Positions 37,186 to 47,741 of a stretch of 64,000 nt of DNA are shown piece after piece (position 1 is the first letter of the stretch; the number at the start of each line of letters is the position of its first letter). The DNA is from Corynebacterium resistens DSM 45100 (lineage in GTDB: Bacteria; Actinomycetota; Actinomycetes; Mycobacteriales; Mycobacteriaceae), in contig NC_015673.1 in the NCBI RefSeq assembly GCF_000177535.2, positions 1,922,001 to 1,986,000 on the forward strand. Direction: 5' to 3'. The notes beneath the pieces are model-generated. The model ran no database searches and was not told the origin of the DNA. It saw only the letters and a program-made list of their open reading frames with translations. A program made the translations under genes and the position numbers.

Positions 37186-38235
37186 CTACTTCAGCAGCGC
37201 GCGCCACTTCTCCACGTCCACATCGGCAGTGTTGCCCGGGGTGAACTTCGGAGTACGGTCCTTGTCAATGAGGACTGCGCGCACGCCCTCGGCGAAGTTT
37301 GGTTCGCGGCGTAGTGCACTACCGACGGCGAGCTCATTATCTAGGGCCGTCCGCAGGTCGACCTCGGCAGAGCGGCGGAACAAATCCACGCAAGCCACTA
37401 GGCTAGTCGGGTTGCAGGCAGTCAGCTGGTATTTCACGTGCTCAACGAAGTCATTCAAATCGGCGTCGGAGGTAGAAAACCTATTGAGACGCTGTTCGAT
37501 CTCCTGCCAGGAGTCACCCGAGAACACATCAGAGATCCAATCCGCGTAAGTGATCATGCCGCTGGGTTCAAGATCGAGCGATTCCGGGCTGATGGAATGC
37601 GCGTCGAGGGCCTCGGCGAAGCCCTTAGTCCGAGCACTTTCCCGGAACGCATCTGGATCGGCGATGAGATTAGTGCCCAGCCCCGTAGCCATCATGTCGG
37701 CGGCATTCATACGCCAGCAGGTGGTGCCGGCGAACACGCCCATCGCGACAGAGTTAGTGGCCTTCATATGAGTGAGCACGTGGCTGATGCCGACATCCGG
37801 AACGAAACCGATGTTCATCTCCGGCATCGCAGCCACGGTGCTGGGGGTCACGATGCGATGGGAGCCATGCATGGATATACCCATGCCACCCCCCATGACG
37901 AAGCCTTCCATGATCGCCGCAACTGGCTTCGGGAAGTTCGCGAGGCGATAGTTCAACTCGTACTCGTCAGCAAAGTAGCGATCACCCGCAGCGTGGTTAT
38001 CCGCCAAATCCTGCTCACGTACCCAACGCACGTCCCCACCGGCACAGTAGGCGCGAGATGAGGTGGAGCGAATAATGTACTGGCCGACAGAATCATCGGC
38101 CTCATACTGGCTAAAAGCTTCGTGCAGCGCGAGGATCATGGTGTGATCCAGCGCGTTGAGGGCCCTTGGCCGATCGAGTTCCACGATCGCGGTATTGCCC
38201 TCAACCCTTGTTTTGATGACATCGGCGGTACTCAT
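37186..38235 (-). CDS. Enoyl-CoA hydratase/isomerase, 3-hydroxyisobutyryl-CoA hydrolase type
   Basis: A 349-residue crotonase-fold enzyme. The first oxyanion-hole segment is AYCAGGDVRWV and the second MEGFVMGGGMGISMHGSH; the acidic residue in MPEMNIGFVPDVG matches 3-hydroxyisobutyryl-CoA hydrolases of valine breakdown, as does the extended C-terminus with ALREEPNFAEGVRA-type sequence. The start is uncertain among ATGs at 38235 and 38244 and an upstream frame start at 38277; 38235 (MSTADVIKTR) is used. That start codon lies inside a perfect 15-bp inverted repeat. Confidence 0.88.
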   Translation of the reverse strand: MSTADVIKTRVEGNTAIVELDRPRALNALDHTMILALHEAFSQYEADDSVGQYIIRSTSSRAYCAGGDVRWVREQDLADNHAAGDRYFADEYELNYRLANFPKPVAAIMEGFVMGGGMGISMHGSHRIVTPSTVAAMPEMNIGFVPDVGISHVLTHMKATNSVAMGVFAGTTCWRMNAADMMATGLGTNLIADPDAFRESARTKGFAEALDAHSISPESLDLEPSGMITYADWISDVFSGDSWQEIEQRLNRFSTSDADLNDFVEHVKYQLTACNPTSLVACVDLFRRSAEVDLRTALDNELAVGSALRREPNFAEGVRAVLIDKDRTPKFTPGNTADVDVEKWRALLK

Positions 38236-38262
38236 GAGTTTCATATTCTCATGAGTACCGCC
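38224..38262. repeat. Perfect 15-bp inverted repeat covering the start codon of the enoyl-CoA hydratase gene
   Basis: GGCGGTACTCATGAG (38224-38238) and CTCATGAGTACCGCC (38248-38262) flank the 9-base loop TTTCATATT. In the minus-strand mRNA the ATG at 38235 is in the stem and the alternative ATG at 38244 in the loop. It could be an RNA switch or a protein-binding site. Confidence 0.92.
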
Positions 38263-38340
38263 TGCTATGGCGACCAACCCCTGCCCTACAGCGGTGAGCG
38301 GTTCAATCGCATGGTTTTCCGGCGCGTGGGCCAGAATTTG

Positions 38341-39348
38341 CTACGACTTCTTATCAGCCTTCTTGCCGGGTTTACCTGATTTGCTGGCTTTCTTGCCGGA
38401 TTTACCACTTTCTTTCTTTGCCGCCTTGGCAGCAGACTTCTTGGTGGCTTTCTTCGCCTTCTTTGCAGACTTCTTAGCCTTATTTGGCTTCTCGCCATCC
38501 TTTAGTGCTGCCGCTGCATCTTCGCGGGCCTTCACACGATCTTTTTCCAGTTCAGCGGCAACATCCGGCACGTAGCGGAACATCGACCGTGGCGGGCGCT
38601 CGTAATTGGAAGTGGATTCCGGGCGATCCGGAATCTTTGGAATGTTCTTTTCCACGTACTCCCACGGAATGGTGCTCAACAGGTGAGTGATCACGTTGAT
38701 GCGGGAGCGCTTCTTATCCTCCGATTCCACCGTGTACCACGGTGCGGAAGGAATGTCGGTGTGGACAAACATTTCGTCCTTTGCGCGCGAGTAATCTTCC
38801 CACCGGGTAATGGACTGCAAATCCATAGGCGAAAGCTTCCACTGGCGCATAGGATCGGACTGTCGCGACTGGAAGCGGCGCACCTGCTCCTCATCGGAAA
38901 CACTAAACCAGTACTTGCGTAGCAAAATGCCATCTTCCACCAACAACCGCTCGAAGATCGGCGCTTGGTGCAGGAAGCGACGGTATTCATGAGTGGTGCA
39001 GAACCCCATCACGCGCTCAACACCGGCACGGTTGTACCAAGAACGATCGAAGATCACGATCTCGCCGGCCGTTGGGAGCTTCTCAATGTAGCGCTGGAAA
39101 TACCATTGCCCTTGTTCGCGGGAGTTGGGCGCTGGCAGGGCCTCAACACGACACACGCGCGGGTTGAGGTACTGGGTGATGCGCTTGATCGCGGAACCCT
39201 TGCCCGCAGCGTCACGTCCCTCCATCACGATCACGATGCGCGCGCCGGTCTCCACGACCCACTGCTGCATCTCGACTAGTTCGGCCTGCAGCTTTTCCAG
39301 CTGGTCTTCGTAGGCCTTTTTATCCAGTTTCGGTAGGGAGGAACTCAT
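38341..39348 (-). CDS. ppk2: Polyphosphate kinase 2 with lysine-rich C-terminal tail
   Basis: A 335-residue PPK2-family enzyme, which phosphorylates nucleoside diphosphates with polyphosphate or the reverse. Walker A is MEGRDAAGKGSAIKRI (about 42-57), followed by the family block FDRSWYNRAGVERVMGF and the lid region with WKLSPMDLQS. Residues 287-335 form a tail with 22 lysines in 49 residues, mixed with Ala, Ser and Gly, like the tail of histone H1. Most PPK2 proteins end before it. The tail could bind polyphosphate or DNA. Confidence 0.93.
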   Translation of the reverse strand: MSSSLPKLDKKAYEDQLEKLQAELVEMQQWVVETGARIVIVMEGRDAAGKGSAIKRITQYLNPRVCRVEALPAPNSREQGQWYFQRYIEKLPTAGEIVIFDRSWYNRAGVERVMGFCTTHEYRRFLHQAPIFERLLVEDGILLRKYWFSVSDEEQVRRFQSRQSDPMRQWKLSPMDLQSITRWEDYSRAKDEMFVHTDIPSAPWYTVESEDKKRSRINVITHLLSTIPWEYVEKNIPKIPDRPESTSNYERPPRSMFRYVPDVAAELEKDRVKAREDAAAALKDGEKPNKAKKSAKKAKKATKKSAAKAAKKESGKSGKKASKSGKPGKKADKKS

Positions 39349-39458
39349 GTGTTCTGATTTTACCTAGGTTTTCGCTGCTCCTCCTAATTACTTCTCAGGT
39401 TCACCTCGCTGAATGCCCTACCTCCGCCGGCCCCACCAATATTTCTTTACCGACGGGG

Positions 39459-40985
39459 CTAGCATTCTGGAACGTTTACAGCAACGTTCACCGCCAAACC
39501 GCCACCTGCGGTTTCCTTATACTTCGAGGACATATCCGCACCGGTTTGGCGCATCGTCTCGATGACTTCATCCAGCGTCACGTGATGTTCCCCGTCGCCA
39601 CGCAGCGCCATTTTTGCCGCGTTGATAGCTTTGCCTGCGCTAATAGCGTTGCGCTCGATGCATGGGATCTGTACCAACCCGCCAATTGGGTCACAAGTCA
39701 GGCCGAGCGAATGCTCCATTGCGATTTCCGCGGCATTGGCAACTTGCCGAGGTGTTCCCCCGAGAACTTCAGCCAAACCAGCGGCCGCCATTGAAGCGGC
39801 GGAACCGACTTCTCCCTGGCACCCCACTTCGGCACCTGAAATACTGGCGCGTTCCTTGTATAGCGATCCCACAGCCCCCGCGGCCAAAAGAAAAGTACGA
39901 TCCGTCCCCTTCGGGTCCGCTTTGCCCGCTGCGGTGAACTCACGAGCGTAGAACATGACGGCAGGAATGATGCCTGCAGCACCATTGGTGGGGGCGGTGA
40001 CAACGCGCCCACCCGCCGCGTTCTCCTCATTAACGGCCAGCGCCACGAGGTTTACCCAGTCCTCCGAGAATTCCGCTGTTCGATGAGGATCTTCGTCCTG
40101 CAATTGGTCGTACCAGCGCTTAGCGCGGCGTCGAACATGAAGATTGCCCGGCAGCAAGCCATCATATGAAATGCCACGCTTGGCGCAGTCTTGCATGGCT
40201 TGTGCGATCTCGTCGAGCAAGCGATCAATCTCTTCGTCACTGCGCAAGGAGCGCTCGCACTCGCGTTGCACAGTACCGAATGAGACCCCCGAGTTCTCGG
40301 CTAGCGCGATGAGCTTATCGCCAGAATCGAAAACCCACTCGCCGGAAATGCCGTCGAGGGTGGGCACCTCTTCTTCAGTACGGATGAAGCCACCACCGAT
40401 GGAGTAATAGGTCTGCTTGAAGCCGTCGTGTTCGGTGTCGGGGATACCGACGAAGGTGACAGCGTTCGTGTGGATCGTGCGGCGGATCGCGGGGCGCAAA
40501 ATGATGTCCTCGAAACCGCAGGTAACCGGCATATTTTTATCGCCGGCAAGATGGATTGTTCGGGATTCGCGAATCTGCTTGATTCGCATCGCCATGTAAT
40601 CCGGATCAACAGTGGAGGGATCGGATCCATCGAGGCCAAGCAGGCAGGCATCGAGCGTGCCGTGACCTGCGCCCGTAGCCGCAAGCGAACCATAGAGCAC
40701 AACCGAAATGGAACGATCGAAAGGGCTCTGCTCGGACGTTACTGGGGTGACTACGCCAGCGATTTTGTCTTGGGTGACGGGTTCTAGGCTGTGTTCGGGG
40801 GCCTCATCTGCAGCGCCACCAGCGGCAATTGTTCCAGGGGCTTCACCCTCGTCAGCACTTGCGGAAGCAATCCATCGTTTGCGAAGTTCAGTAGCAAAGG
40901 TCAATCCGGCGCGCATCGGACCGACGGTGTGGGAAGAAGAAGGTCCCACACCAATCTTGAATAGATCAAAAACGCTGACAGTCAT
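39459..40985 (-). CDS. sdaA: L-serine ammonia-lyase (iron-sulfur dependent)
   Basis: Deaminates L-serine to pyruvate with a [4Fe-4S] cluster. It is the single-chain form with the beta domain first ([19 protein letters not shown] near residue 8) and the alpha domain after it ([36 protein letters not shown], carrying cluster cysteines). An insertion of about 45 residues near residue 40, rich in Ala, Glu and Pro, makes it longer (508 residues) than the common 450-460. The ATG at 40985 ([10 protein letters not shown]) fits the family; the frame is open to 41015. Confidence 0.95.
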   Translation of the reverse strand: MTVSVFDLFKIGVGPSSSHTVGPMRAGLTFATELRKRWIASASADEGEAPGTIAAGGAADEAPEHSLEPVTQDKIAGVVTPVTSEQSPFDRSISVVLYGSLAATGAGHGTLDACLLGLDGSDPSTVDPDYMAMRIKQIRESRTIHLAGDKNMPVTCGFEDIILRPAIRRTIHTNAVTFVGIPDTEHDGFKQTYYSIGGGFIRTEEEVPTLDGISGEWVFDSGDKLIALAENSGVSFGTVQRECERSLRSDEEIDRLLDEIAQAMQDCAKRGISYDGLLPGNLHVRRRAKRWYDQLQDEDPHRTAEFSEDWVNLVALAVNEENAAGGRVVTAPTNGAAGIIPAVMFYAREFTAAGKADPKGTDRTFLLAAGAVGSLYKERASISGAEVGCQGEVGSAASMAAAGLAEVLGGTPRQVANAAEIAMEHSLGLTCDPIGGLVQIPCIERNAISAGKAINAAKMALRGDGEHHVTLDEVIETMRQTGADMSSKYKETAGGGLAVNVAVNVPEC

Positions 40986-41055
40986 GTTGGCTAGTCTAAC
41001 GATTCTCCGCGACACGGTCGCAGAGATTCTAATGAGCCACTAGATTAGCCGGAAG

Positions 41056-41382
41056 CTACTTCTCCACCTGGAACTCTGCCATCCGATCCCACTCAGTCTT
41101 GCCTTCGATGAGGGTGTTGATGATCTGCGGGGTTTCGGTCAAGACTGTGGGGAACAATTCCGTGGCCTTTTGGAAGTGATCGGAGTTCACGTGTGCTTCC
41201 GCAGCGTCATCCTTGAATCCCTCGACCAAGATGTACTCGTTGGGATTATCGGTATTACGGAACCACTCGAAGAAGAGGCAGCCATCTTCCTTGCGGCTGG
41301 CTTCAGTGAAGTCGGAGACAACTTCACGGAAGTTCTCGACGTACTCGGGCAGGGGCTTGAATCGAACGTTAATCAGAATCAC
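41056..41382 (-). CDS. Antibiotic biosynthesis monooxygenase (ABM) domain protein
   Basis: A 108-residue protein of the ABM/YgiN type, ferredoxin-like small enzymes or quinol monooxygenases acting on quinones or other aromatics. It has VILINVRFKPLPEY at the start, CLFFEWFRNTDNP in the middle and HFQKATELFP. The frame is open to 41487, but that start would overlap the ABC-F gene and add an unrelated stretch. GTG at 41382 fits family length, and TACAGT seven bases before it could be the -10 box of a leaderless transcript. Confidence 0.82.
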   Translation of the reverse strand: MILINVRFKPLPEYVENFREVVSDFTEASRKEDGCLFFEWFRNTDNPNEYILVEGFKDDAAEAHVNSDHFQKATELFPTVLTETPQIINTLIEGKTEWDRMAEFQVEK

Positions 41383-41453
41383 GGCCTCGACTGTAGGCGC
41401 ACTTGGGGGCAACGCGCATCGCTGCTGTTCAGCACGCATCACCAGAGGGAAGT

Positions 41454-43352
41454 CTAGCCTTCTAGCTGCTCGCCGAGCTCCAGCCACTGCATTTCCAGCT
41501 CTTCGTGCTCACCTTGGGCTACTTGGAGTTCTGCATCTAGCGCGCTGAGTTTTTCGGTATCGATCTTGCCGGAAGATGCCTCAGCTGCAGCTGTTTCCAT
41601 CTGCTTATGCAGGTCCGCAATCTTGTCGTCGAGTTTAGCCATCTTTCGCTCGATAGCATTCATATCCTTGCGCAGCTGACGTTCTTCTTGGCTGCTCAGG
41701 CGCGGTGCCGGGGAGCCCTTGGCGTCGGAAAAAGAATCCGCAGTGGTGCCCGCAGAACCACCACGGCCCTCCCCCAAATCCAACACGTTATCGTTCTTAC
41801 CTGCAGCGCGGGCAAGCTCAGTGCGACGTTCTAGGTACTGCTCGATGCCGCGCGGAAGGTTGGTCAGCTTGCCATCTCCGAACAAGGCCCACGTGGAATC
41901 ACAGATTCGCTCGATCAGGTAGCGGTCGTGAGAAATCACCACAAGCGTGCCCGGCCAACCGTCCAGCAGACTTTCGAGCTCCTGAAGGGTATCGATATCG
42001 AGGTCGTTAGTAGGCTCGTCCAGCAACAAAACGTTAGGCTCGGCCATGAGCACACGGGTCAGCTGCAAACGGCGACGCTCACCACCCGAGAGATCCCCCA
42101 CGGGCGTGCGCTGACGTTTCGCGGAAAACCCCAAACGCTCCGCCATCTGCGAAGCGCTTAGCTCCTTGTCGCCAATCGTGACGTAGGTGGCCACGTCCTC
42201 CACGGCATCCAACAAGCGGCGTTCTGGGTCAAGGTCGTCCAATTCCTGCCGCAGCCAGCCCAACCGGACGGTCTTGCCTTCCTTGCGCTGCCCCGCTTGC
42301 AGAGGGTACTCCCCCGCGAGGGTGCGCAGCAGGGTAGTTTTGCCACTACCGTTCACCCCGACGAGGCCGATCCGCTCGCCAGGGCCGAGGCGCCACGTAA
42401 GGTCCTCGACGAGCACACGACCATCTGGAGTGGCAACCGTGGCATCTTCGAGGTCGATAACTTTCTTGCCTTGGCGACGCGCAGAGAAAGCCATGAGCTC
42501 CACCTTGTTGCGCATCGGTGGCACGTCGTTAATCAGGGCTTCGGCCGCCTCGATGCGGTAGCGGGGTTTGGACGTGCGGGCTGGCGCACCTCGACGCAAC
42601 CACGCTAATTCTTTCCGCGCCAAGTTTTGGCGGCGCTGCTCCGCGGCATCGGCTTGCCGAGCGCGTTCCGCGCGGGCGAAAGTCCAGTCGTTGTAGCCAC
42701 CCTCGTAGACATCCACCGCGCCATCGTGCACCTCCCACGTGGTGGTGGCAACCGTATCGAGGAACCAGCGATCGTGGGTGACGACCACCAGGGCGGTGTT
42801 CCGGGCCAACAAATGCTCGGCCAACCACTGCACACCTTCCACGTCCAAGTGGTTGGTGGGCTCGTCGAGAATCAGAAGGTCAAGGTCACGTACTAGCGCC
42901 GCAGCCAAACCGGTACGACGGCGCTCACCACCGGAGAGGTCACGAACTGGGGTATCCAGTCCGAGTTCAGCGACCCCTAGTCCATTGAGGACATTGCGCA
43001 CCTTTGGGTTGGATGCCCACTCATAGACCTCCATATCCAGCGGTCCCAGAACAGCATCACCAACGGTCGTGGCCGCTAGGGAATCGTCGACCAAAACTTC
43101 GCGAAGCACATCCTGTGTGACCATCGCTTGGCGCAAGTCGTTCATCACAGCCACGCGCCCTGAATCCGGCGAGTCTGTGCCACTGAGAATCTTTAGCAGG
43201 GTGGACTTGCCCCCACCATTGAGTCCGACTACACCGACTCGATCGCCCACGTTAATGCCAAGGCTTACGCCATCAAGCAGGGTCTTAAGGCCGTAAGTCT
43301 TCGAGACATTTTCTAGGTTGATCAAGTTAGTCGGGGCAGCCACAGGGCTCAC
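41454..43352 (-). CDS. ABC-F family ATP-binding protein (Uup-like)
   Basis: A 632-residue protein with two ABC ATPase domains and no membrane segment, so an ABC-F translation factor rather than a transporter. First domain: GLNGGGKST (about 43-51), LSGGERRR, LLILDEPTNHLD. Second: GVNGSGKTT, LSGGERRRLQ, LLLDEPTNDLD. The C-terminal roughly 75 residues form a coiled coil (EERQLRKDMNAIERKMAKLD region), as in Uup, which binds DNA or ribosomes. It is downstream of ispE. Confidence 0.93.
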   Translation of the reverse strand: MSPVAAPTNLINLENVSKTYGLKTLLDGVSLGINVGDRVGVVGLNGGGKSTLLKILSGTDSPDSGRVAVMNDLRQAMVTQDVLREVLVDDSLAATTVGDAVLGPLDMEVYEWASNPKVRNVLNGLGVAELGLDTPVRDLSGGERRRTGLAAALVRDLDLLILDEPTNHLDVEGVQWLAEHLLARNTALVVVTHDRWFLDTVATTTWEVHDGAVDVYEGGYNDWTFARAERARQADAAEQRRQNLARKELAWLRRGAPARTSKPRYRIEAAEALINDVPPMRNKVELMAFSARRQGKKVIDLEDATVATPDGRVLVEDLTWRLGPGERIGLVGVNGSGKTTLLRTLAGEYPLQAGQRKEGKTVRLGWLRQELDDLDPERRLLDAVEDVATYVTIGDKELSASQMAERLGFSAKRQRTPVGDLSGGERRRLQLTRVLMAEPNVLLLDEPTNDLDIDTLQELESLLDGWPGTLVVISHDRYLIERICDSTWALFGDGKLTNLPRGIEQYLERRTELARAAGKNDNVLDLGEGRGGSAGTTADSFSDAKGSPAPRLSSQEERQLRKDMNAIERKMAKLDDKIADLHKQMETAAAEASSGKIDTEKLSALDAELQVAQGEHEELEMQWLELGEQLEG

Positions 43353-43372
43353 ACCTTTCTCGAATTGGACGA

Positions 43373-44368
43373 TTAATTGTTACTCATCACGCTTGCACCC
43401 GCAGCGGGCGAACACGCGAGTACCGCGCGTACTCCACGGGCGGAGCCAGTGATGTTGCTCAGAACTTCCGAGGCATGGTCTGCGTCTCGGCAAAGCACGG
43501 CAACAGTGGGACCGGAACCGGAGACGATCGCGTTCAGCGCACCTGCTTGGCGTGCGATTCCGAGAGTTTCCCGCAGCTCCGGAAGAAGGCTGATCGCTGG
43601 TGCCTGCAGGTCGTTCGCAAGATGTACCGCGAGCTGTTCTGGGTCCCCGCTCCCCAGTGCTTTGAGGATTGGATCGGGATCACCGGCGCGGACTTCCGGG
43701 CGAGTTCCTAGGGCCACCTCGCCGCGCTGCTCGTCAAGTTTCTTGAATACCTGCGGGGTAGAAAGCCCTTTCCTATTCGTGACCATCACCCAGTGGTACC
43801 GGCCTCGGGTGAGCACCGGAGTCAGATTTTCGCCAATCCCCGTCCCCAATGCGGTCCCGCCAAGCAGGCAAAATGGCACATCCGCACCTAAAGCCACTGA
43901 TCGGGAACGCAACTCTGCCACAGGAAGCGCCTGAGCTGGCCAGAAGAACTCCGCTGCCGCTGTCATTGCTGCCGCGGCATCTGCGGATCCACCAGCCATT
44001 CCCCCGGCGACGGGTACTCCTTTGGCGATTTCAATACGCAGTCCTACATCGGGCTCGCTCAACAGTTCTGCACCCCGCGCGGCGTGCTCCCTCGCGATCT
44101 CACGCACTAACTCCACACCACGCCATGCCAAGTTGGAAGCATCGGTCGGCACATCATCGCCAAACATGCTTTCCACGGTCAACCCAAGTGTCCCCCGCTG
44201 CGAGGATTCACGAGTCAGTGTCACATCTTCGTACAGATCGACCGCTTGGAAGACGGTAGTTAGTTCGTGGTAGCCGTCTTCGCGGGCATCCCCCACCCCC
44301 AAGTGCAGGTTAACCTTGCCGTAGGCGCGGGCGGTAACGGAATCCGGTGCCACTGAGGAATTAAGCAT
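43373..44368 (-). CDS. ispE: 4-diphosphocytidyl-2-C-methyl-D-erythritol kinase
   Basis: The GHMP kinase of the non-mevalonate isoprenoid pathway. [19 protein letters not shown] opens the fold and the ATP loop is [17 protein letters not shown], a variant of the usual PxxGGLGGGSS motif. The C-terminal GSGPTVAVL completes the signature. The ATG at 44368, next to a GTG at 44371, overlaps the ksgA end by eight bases, so translation is probably coupled. The 331-residue length is near the actinobacterial norm. Confidence 0.95.
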   Translation of the reverse strand: MLNSSVAPDSVTARAYGKVNLHLGVGDAREDGYHELTTVFQAVDLYEDVTLTRESSQRGTLGLTVESMFGDDVPTDASNLAWRGVELVREIAREHAARGAELLSEPDVGLRIEIAKGVPVAGGMAGGSADAAAAMTAAAEFFWPAQALPVAELRSRSVALGADVPFCLLGGTALGTGIGENLTPVLTRGRYHWVMVTNRKGLSTPQVFKKLDEQRGEVALGTRPEVRAGDPDPILKALGSGDPEQLAVHLANDLQAPAISLLPELRETLGIARQAGALNAIVSGSGPTVAVLCRDADHASEVLSNITGSARGVRAVLACSPAAGASVMSNN

Positions 44369-45303
44369 CACTATCGGCCTCTTTCGCTGAGGTCGGCGTC
44401 GCCAAGCGAACGAAGTCTACAACCGAAAGCTTCTCACCACGCTGCTTGGGATCGATGCCCGCGGCCAACAAAGCAGCCTCCGCCTGTGGCGCTCCACCGA
44501 AATGACCGCTCAGCGCTGCCCGGAGAGTCTTTCGGCGTTGCAAGAATGCGGCATCTGCCAGGGCGAAGGTCTCCTTGCGCAGCGACTGTTCTGCCGATGT
44601 ATGCAGTTCGGGAGCACCTTCGGCCCACGGTCGCTCCGCGGCCCGATACCTATCGATACGCACCAAACCCGAATCGATCTTCGGCGCTGGCCAAAATACA
44701 TTTTTGCCAATGGTCGCAGCGCGCGAAACGTTGCCGTAGTAGCTAGCTTTCACACTGGGCACGCCGTAGATTTTAGATCCGGGCTGTGCCGCAAGGCGAT
44801 CAGCGACCTCCAGCTGCACCATCACCAGCACGCGATCGATCGTGGGAAATTCCTCCAACAAGTGCAACAGCACGGGCACCGAGACGTTATAGGGCAGGTT
44901 TGCCACCAGCGCTGTCGGCAGGGGTCGGGAAGCTGCTTCAAAATCGGCGCGGGTCACCTTCAAGGCGTCCATCTCAATGACGCCCAATTTCTCCCCCGCC
45001 CCCGCAGCATAATGGGCGACCGTTTCTGGCAATTTTTGGGCTAAGCGCGAGTCGATCTCGACCGCAGTCACGGTTTCCACGGCTTCCAGCAGCGCTAATG
45101 TGAGGGACCCCCAGCCCGGGACCAACTTCAATAACGTGATCGTGGGGGCCGACTTCCGCCGCTGCCACGATTTTACGCACGGTGTTGGGATCGTGAACGA
45201 AGTTTTGTCCCAACTTCTTGGTAGGCGTAATGCCCAGCTCCGCCGCGAGTTCGCGAACCTGAGCTGGGCCTAAAAGCTGAATTGGGTGAGAAGGCTGAAC
45301 CAC
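44361..45303 (-). pseudogene. ksgA: 16S rRNA (adenine1518-N6/adenine1519-N6)-dimethyltransferase, apparent frameshift
   Basis: KsgA dimethylates two adenines of the 3' end of 16S rRNA. The N-terminal frame from 45303 holds [18 protein letters not shown] and the SAM loop EVGPGLG; the rest, from [19 protein letters not shown] to the end with [13 protein letters not shown], is in the +1 frame. They join at a run of five C at 45108-45112 (GGGGG in the coding strand); four would give an unbroken protein of about 313 residues. Like mazG, the fault is one extra base in a homopolymer, so sequencing error is likely. Downstream lies ispE. Confidence 0.85.
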
Positions 45304-45312
45304 TCCTGAAGC

Positions 45313-46593
<1,281 letters not shown>

Positions 46594-46685
46594 TCACAGT
46601 ACGGTAACGAAAGGTTCATTTCAAAATTATTAGCTTAAATGTCGCTCAAATCACTTTCCCTCCCCCAACAGGAAAAACAGGAATC

Positions 46686-46727
46686 TCACAAATTCACTTC
46701 CGTCACACAAGTCACACAAACCTCACA
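46686..46727. promoter_or_regulatory. Four TCACA half-sites upstream of rpf2
   Basis: TCACA occurs at 46686, 46703, 46712 and 46723 on the plus strand (TGTGA in the direction of rpf2). The spacing is close to a helical turn between the last three. TGTGA is the half-site of the cAMP-dependent GlxR regulator, known to control rpf2 in C. glutamicum, but no full TGTGA-N6-TCACA palindrome is present. Confidence 0.35.
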
Positions 46728-46774
46728 TGCAACAGCCTGCAACTCAGCCCCAAAGGTAACAAAGTGTTATCGAA

Positions 46775-47650
46775 TCACTCCCATGTGATTCCATAAATCC
46801 TTTGTGCGTTAGCCGTCACCAACTGACCAAACGCCTCCGGATCCATTCCCCGCACCTCAGCAAGCGCACGCGCGGTATGCCCCACAAATGCCGGTTCATT
46901 TCTGGCGCCACGGAAAGGCTCAGGCGTCATAAAAGGTGCATCGGTTTCCACCAAAATCTGCCCTTCATCCGCAATGCGAACGGCCTCGCGCAGATCCTCA
47001 TTGCGCTTGAACGTTGCATTTCCCGAAAAGGACAAGACATAGCCACGGCGCAAACATTCCTCAGCCACCTCTAATGGCGACGAAAAACAGTGCATAATCA
47101 CCGTGTCCGGCTGTGGCGCATCCTCTAGCACCCGCAGGATTTCCTCTTCGGCCTCTCGATTATGGATCATCAGAGGCTTCCCCGTTTCCACCGCCAAATC
47201 GATGTGCCAGCGGAATGCTTCTTCCTGAATCTCTAAGCTCGGTGTTTCTTCATCCTTACCAATCCAGTACGTATCCAACCCAGTCTCTCCAATAGCCACG
47301 CACCGTGGATCCTGAGCCAGTTCTGTCAATCGTTCCCGCACTTGGCCGGACATGGTGTGTGCCTCCGTGGGATGAATCGCCACAGCAGCCCACACACGCG
47401 GATGAAATCCTGCGGCTTCCACAGCACGTTCAGTCTCTTCGATGCCGTCGCCAATTGTGCACACCCCTTGCACGCCTGCCTGTTTGGCTCGCTCCATGAT
47501 GTGTTCCACCCCGACCCGGTAGGCATCCGGATCACTCGCCAGTTCAAAACCCATTTTCCGCACTGTGGCGTATAGGTGCGTATGGGCGTCAAATAAAGAA
47601 GGAACAGCTTCTGGAATGGTGGGAATGGGACGGGATTTCCTTTTAGCCAT
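46775..47650 (-). CDS. tatD: TatD family metal-dependent hydrolase
   Basis: A 291-residue TIM-barrel metalloenzyme, a 3'-5' exonuclease of the TatD family acting in DNA repair or RNA decay. Metal ligands: the first HTHLY pair at about residues 22-26, GETGLD near 117, the middle His in PLMIHNREAEEE and VIMHCFS, and the closing Asp in VETDAPFMTPE. It lies upstream of rpf2 and downstream of metG in transcription order across the MFS gene. Confidence 0.95.
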   Translation of the reverse strand: MAKRKSRPIPTIPEAVPSLFDAHTHLYATVRKMGFELASDPDAYRVGVEHIMERAKQAGVQGVCTIGDGIEETERAVEAAGFHPRVWAAVAIHPTEAHTMSGQVRERLTELAQDPRCVAIGETGLDTYWIGKDEETPSLEIQEEAFRWHIDLAVETGKPLMIHNREAEEEILRVLEDAPQPDTVIMHCFSSPLEVAEECLRRGYVLSFSGNATFKRNEDLREAVRIADEGQILVETDAPFMTPEPFRGARNEPAFVGHTARALAEVRGMDPEAFGQLVTANAQRIYGITWE

Positions 47651-47741
47651 GGTTACCAGCCTAACCTCCGGGCAGATCCACGTTGGGAACCCGGCGCCAC
47701 CGCACCCTAAACCGCCAACTAAAAAGCGCTAGGCAGCAGCC

